DNA of 8,785 nt from Bacteroidota bacterium (GTDB lineage Bacteria; Bacteroidota; Bacteroidia; Flavobacteriales_F; PHOS-HE28): NCBI GenBank assembly GCA_023428865.1, contig JAEYWT010000249.1:1-8785 (forward strand). Reading direction: 5' to 3'. Within the stretch, counting starts at the first letter, position 1, and every line of letters starts with the position of its first letter. The notes beneath the pieces are model-generated. The model saw nothing but the letters and a program-made list of their open reading frames with translations. It was not told the DNA's origin and did no database searches. The position numbers and the translations under genes are program-made. Below are positions 6,960 to 8,785 of this stretch, one piece after another.

Positions 6960-7303
6960 GGATCCAATGGATACCTCTACCCGTTTCCTGGCCTGTAAGA
7001 CCTCGAACTCCTTGAACATGGAGGGACTTTTGTTCCCTGGTTCGATCAGCCCAATGACCAGTGGTGCTTCCTCCACGCTCGGTCCGTTGGCGTTAGAAGC
7101 TCATCTTTCGTCACATCCCGCTGCAGGTCTTCGATCCGGGTGGGTTCTGTGCCCAAAGCGTTGTTTGCGTTCGTGGTCCGCCTTGGCACGCTACCTAGCC
7201 CTTGCTCCAAGCAGATCCGGAGCATGACATCTTCAGCGCAGCTTCCGTTGGTGTTACGTGGAACGGAATGGAAGGCGGTAGTATGGGTAGTGGAGCGCAT
7301 GGT

Positions 7304-7324
7304 CTTGTTCGGTTTGCGAACAAG
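7304..7324. repeat. inverted repeat, hairpin or operator candidate
   Basis: CTTGTTCG and CGAACAAG are perfect inverted copies separated by GTTTG, giving an 8-bp stem with a 5-base loop. No T-run follows on either strand, so a terminator is unlikely. The GTTCG/CGAAC half-sites recall the half-sites of Gram-positive LexA boxes but in the reverse arrangement, so this comparison is only suggestive. Confidence 0.5.
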
Positions 7325-7391
7325 TGTCCAAAGGCGTGGTCTGAAGAATGATCCCGATCAAAGAGTAGCCCGAAGCTAGGGGAGTGGGCTT

Positions 7392-7406
7392 ACGCTTGTC
7401 AAGCGT
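7392..7406. repeat. 15-base palindrome upstream of recA
   Basis: ACGCTTG and CAAGCGT flank a single central T, a perfect odd-length palindrome suited to a dimeric DNA-binding protein. A second short palindrome TTCGTCGAA (7406-7414) starts at its last base. They lie about 220 bases before the recA start codon. Confidence 0.45.
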
Positions 7407-7508
7407 TCGTCGAAGAATAAGCTCAATATATCGAATATGTAGCCTCGTTCATTGGTTGTTCTGGCGAGATCGTGACAACGCTTGTTCAAAACTTTAATCG
7501 ACAGAAAA

Positions 7509-7539
7509 TTTGGCGATCGCGATCGAATTTGCTTATTTG
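7509..7539 (+). promoter_or_regulatory. candidate recA promoter
   Basis: A TTTG at 7509-7512 and a second TTTG at 7536-7539 are separated by 23 bases, the spacing expected between the -33 TTTG and the TTTG of a -7 TAnnTTTG element. The bases before the second TTTG (CTTA) lack TA in the consensus place, so the match is imperfect. It would place the transcript start near 7546 and leave a leader of roughly 80 bases. Confidence 0.38.
7514..7525. promoter_or_regulatory. perfect 12-base palindrome inside the recA promoter spacer
   Basis: CGATCGCGATCG is a perfect palindrome made of two copies of CGATCG and lies between the proposed -33 and -7 elements of recA. A repressor bound here would block polymerase. 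Operator function is inference from position and symmetry. Confidence 0.35.
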
Positions 7540-7547
7540 GGCGTCAG

Positions 7548-7568
7548 CTGTTCGACAGATTTCCTGTC
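7548..7568. promoter_or_regulatory. overlapping inverted repeats at the proposed recA transcript start
   Basis: CTGT-TCG-ACAG (7548-7558) is an 11-base inverted repeat, and GACAG-ATTTC-CTGTC (7554-7568) is a second one sharing its right half. Three CTGT-type half-sites thus alternate in orientation directly downstream of the proposed -7 element. This is a reasonable place for an SOS-type operator. It matches neither the E. coli box CTG-N10-CAG nor the Gram-positive CGAAC-N4-GTTCG. Confidence 0.35.
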
Positions 7569-7625
7569 AGAGCAGAACAACGAACCGAGAACACTCGAAG
7601 AAGCAACCAACCAAACCAACACGCC

Positions 7626-8645
7626 ATGGCAACCGAGATCAACAAGGAGAAATTGAAGGCCCTTCAACTTACAATGGATAAGATGGAGAAGACCTTCGGC
7701 AAAGGCGCCATCATGAAACTGGGCGACGATGCCATTGAGCAGGTGGAAGTGATCCCCACCGGTTCCATTGGCTTGGACTTGGCCTTGGGTGTTGGTGGTT
7801 ACCCCAAAGGGCGTATCGTGGAGATCTACGGTCCCGAATCGTCCGGTAAGACCACTCTTGCGATCCACGCTATCGCACAAGCGCAGAAGAAGGGTGGTAT
7901 CGCTGCCATCATCGATGCCGAACACGCCTTCGATCGTGTTTATGCCGAAAGCCTCGGCGTGGATACGGAGAACCTCCTGATCAGCCAACCTGATAATGGT
8001 GAACAAGCCCTGGAGATCGCCGACAATCTGATCCGCTCCGGCGCCATCGACATCATCGTGATCGATAGCGTGGCTGCCCTTACGCCCCGCGCCGAGATCG
8101 AAGGCGAGATGGGCGATAGCGCCGTGGGTATGCAGGCACGCCTCATGAGCAAGGCGCTGCGTAAACTCACCGGTACCATCAGCAAGACCGGCTGCTGCTG
8201 CATCTTCATCAACCAGTTGCGCGAGAAGATCGGCGTGATGTTCGGCAACCCCGAGACCACAACCGGTGGTAATGCGTTGAAGTTCTATGCCACCATCCGC
8301 ATGGATATCCGTCGTGCCACCCAGATCAAGGATGGCGAGAACGCAGTGGGCAACCGCACCAAGGTGAAGGTGGTGAAGAACAAGGTAGCGCCACCCTTCC
8401 AGAAGGCCGAGTTCGATATCATGTTCGGGAAGGGCATCAGCAAGACCGGCGAGATCATCGACATGGGTGTGGAACTGGGCATCATCAAGAAAAGCGGCAG
8501 TTGGTTCAGCTACGAAGACAACAAACTGGGCCAGGGGCGTGATATGGTTCGCCAGCTCTTGGAAGACAATGTCGAGCTCTGCGAAGAACTCGAAGGCCGC
8601 ATCAAGGAGTCTCTTACCAAGACCCCAGCACCGGTAACTGCTTGA
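7626..8645 (+). CDS. recA: recombinase RecA
   Basis: A 339-residue cytoplasmic RecA, the ATP-dependent strand-exchange protein of homologous recombination and co-protease for SOS induction. Walker A GPESSGKT (69-76), catalytic Glu99 in DAEH, Walker B IIVIDS (143-148), loop L1 EGEMGDSAVGMQARL (159-173), Gln197 in FINQLREKIG, loop L2 FGNPETTTGG (206-215) and the signature ALKFYATIR (217-225) are all intact. The frame is open upstream for 48 codons, but family N-termini align with MATEINKEKLKALQ at the ATG 7626, so the extension is rejected. The bases before the ATG form a purine- and C-rich, T-free run with CCAA repeats and no Shine-Dalgarno site. The C-terminus ends in TPAPVTA and lacks the strongly acidic tail of E. 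coli RecA. Three cysteines in a row (190-192) precede the IFINQ strand. Confidence 0.98.
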   Translation: MATEINKEKLKALQLTMDKMEKTFGKGAIMKLGDDAIEQVEVIPTGSIGLDLALGVGGYPKGRIVEIYGPESSGKTTLAIHAIAQAQKKGGIAAIIDAEHAFDRVYAESLGVDTENLLISQPDNGEQALEIADNLIRSGAIDIIVIDSVAALTPRAEIEGEMGDSAVGMQARLMSKALRKLTGTISKTGCCCIFINQLREKIGVMFGNPETTTGGNALKFYATIRMDIRRATQIKDGENAVGNRTKVKVVKNKVAPPFQKAEFDIMFGKGISKTGEIIDMGVELGIIKKSGSWFSYEDNKLGQGRDMVRQLLEDNVELCEELEGRIKESLTKTPAPVTA

Positions 8646-8730
8646 TCCTGGTGGTCTGCACGGCGCTGTACTCCGCTGCTCAAGTCATGGCGAAACGATA
8701 AGACAGCATCTTCGGCGTGCGACTACCTTT

Positions 8731-8759
8731 GAAGGCCCCGGTCATGTACCGGGGTCTTC
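8731..8759 (+). terminator. terminator-like hairpin downstream of recA
   Basis: GAAGGCCCCGGT pairs with ACCGGGGTCTTC around a CATGT loop, a 12-bp stem with one G-T wobble, starting 86 bases after the recA stop. The GC-rich core is flanked by AAG on the left and CTT on the right, as in intrinsic terminators, but the following TGCTTCC is a poor T-run. It may end recA transcription or serve a convergent gene beyond the window edge. Confidence 0.6.
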
Positions 8760-8785
8760 TGCTTCCGTACCCGACCATGCGCTCC

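Larger units (their letters stand above)
6946..7625. other. 680-base gene-free stretch between rarA and recA
   Basis: No open frame here is convincing. The longest, 7046-7300 minus (84 codons) and 6967-7227 plus (86 codons), share no recognisable motif and have mixed composition unlike the flanking genes. From about 7400 to 7540 the DNA is clearly more AT-rich than its surroundings, as expected of a promoter region. The stretch holds an 8-bp inverted repeat (7304-7324), a 15-base palindrome (7392-7406), a 12-base palindrome (7514-7525), and the hexamer TTGTTC or its complement at 7030, 7305, 7318, 7456, 7482 and 7575. I see no tRNA or known RNA gene. A decayed gene in 6960-7380 is possible but cannot be shown from this sequence alone. 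Confidence 0.6.

Noticed and set aside
7035..7056. GGTTCGATC, reminiscent of a tRNA T-loop
   Set aside because: The flanking bases do not form the T-stem and no acceptor or anticodon arm can be built around it.
7046..7300. 84-codon minus-strand frame as a definite gene
   Set aside because: No recognisable motif, mixed composition and no clear promoter or ribosome site; kept only as a possible remnant.
7482..7625. 48-codon N-terminal extension of recA from a TTG
   Set aside because: It does not resemble any RecA N-terminus and runs through the promoter-like, AT-rich region with palindromes.

Overview
The window looks like a chromosomal segment from a high-GC member of the Bacteroidota, probably Flavobacteriales-like. 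The evidence is lineage-typical protein families (a DUF2233-type phosphodiester glycosidase, an OmpA C-terminal domain, a large surface lipoprotein next to an outer-membrane barrel), little use of Shine-Dalgarno sites, and TAnnTTTG-like promoter elements. There are no insertion sequences, CRISPR arrays, rRNA or tRNA genes, or phage genes.

Layout. 2-346 (+): 3' end of an OmpA-family peptidoglycan-binding protein. 343-5126 (-): five co-directional genes, read in transcription order as a large lipoprotein (5126-3513), an outer-membrane beta-barrel-like protein (3516-2272), a secreted phosphodiester glycosidase-family protein (2278-1550), an SMR transporter of the SugE/Gdx branch (1532-1206) and proC (1140-343). 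The first three overlap by a few bases and are probably translationally coupled. The SMR gene has its own good promoter candidate, and proC a weaker one. 5212-5655 (+): a small four-helix membrane protein of unknown function, divergent from the lipoprotein. 5656-6945 (-): rarA/mgsA, convergent with the membrane protein with no base between the stop codons. 6946-7625: 680 bases without a convincing gene, holding several short palindromes and the recA promoter region. 7626-8645 (+): recA. 8646-8785: recA 3' flank with a strong terminator-like hairpin.

How the genes may work together. Lipoprotein, barrel and secreted glycosidase-like protein form a compact envelope module whose substrate I cannot tell. 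The SMR transporter and proC lie downstream but look like separate functions. RarA and RecA both act at stalled or broken replication forks, so the gene-free stretch between them is a plausible place for DNA-damage control. No radically new system is evident. The items most worth a second look are the uncharacterised envelope operon, the very short leaders implied by promoter-like motifs 4-7 bases before several start codons, and the palindromes upstream of recA.
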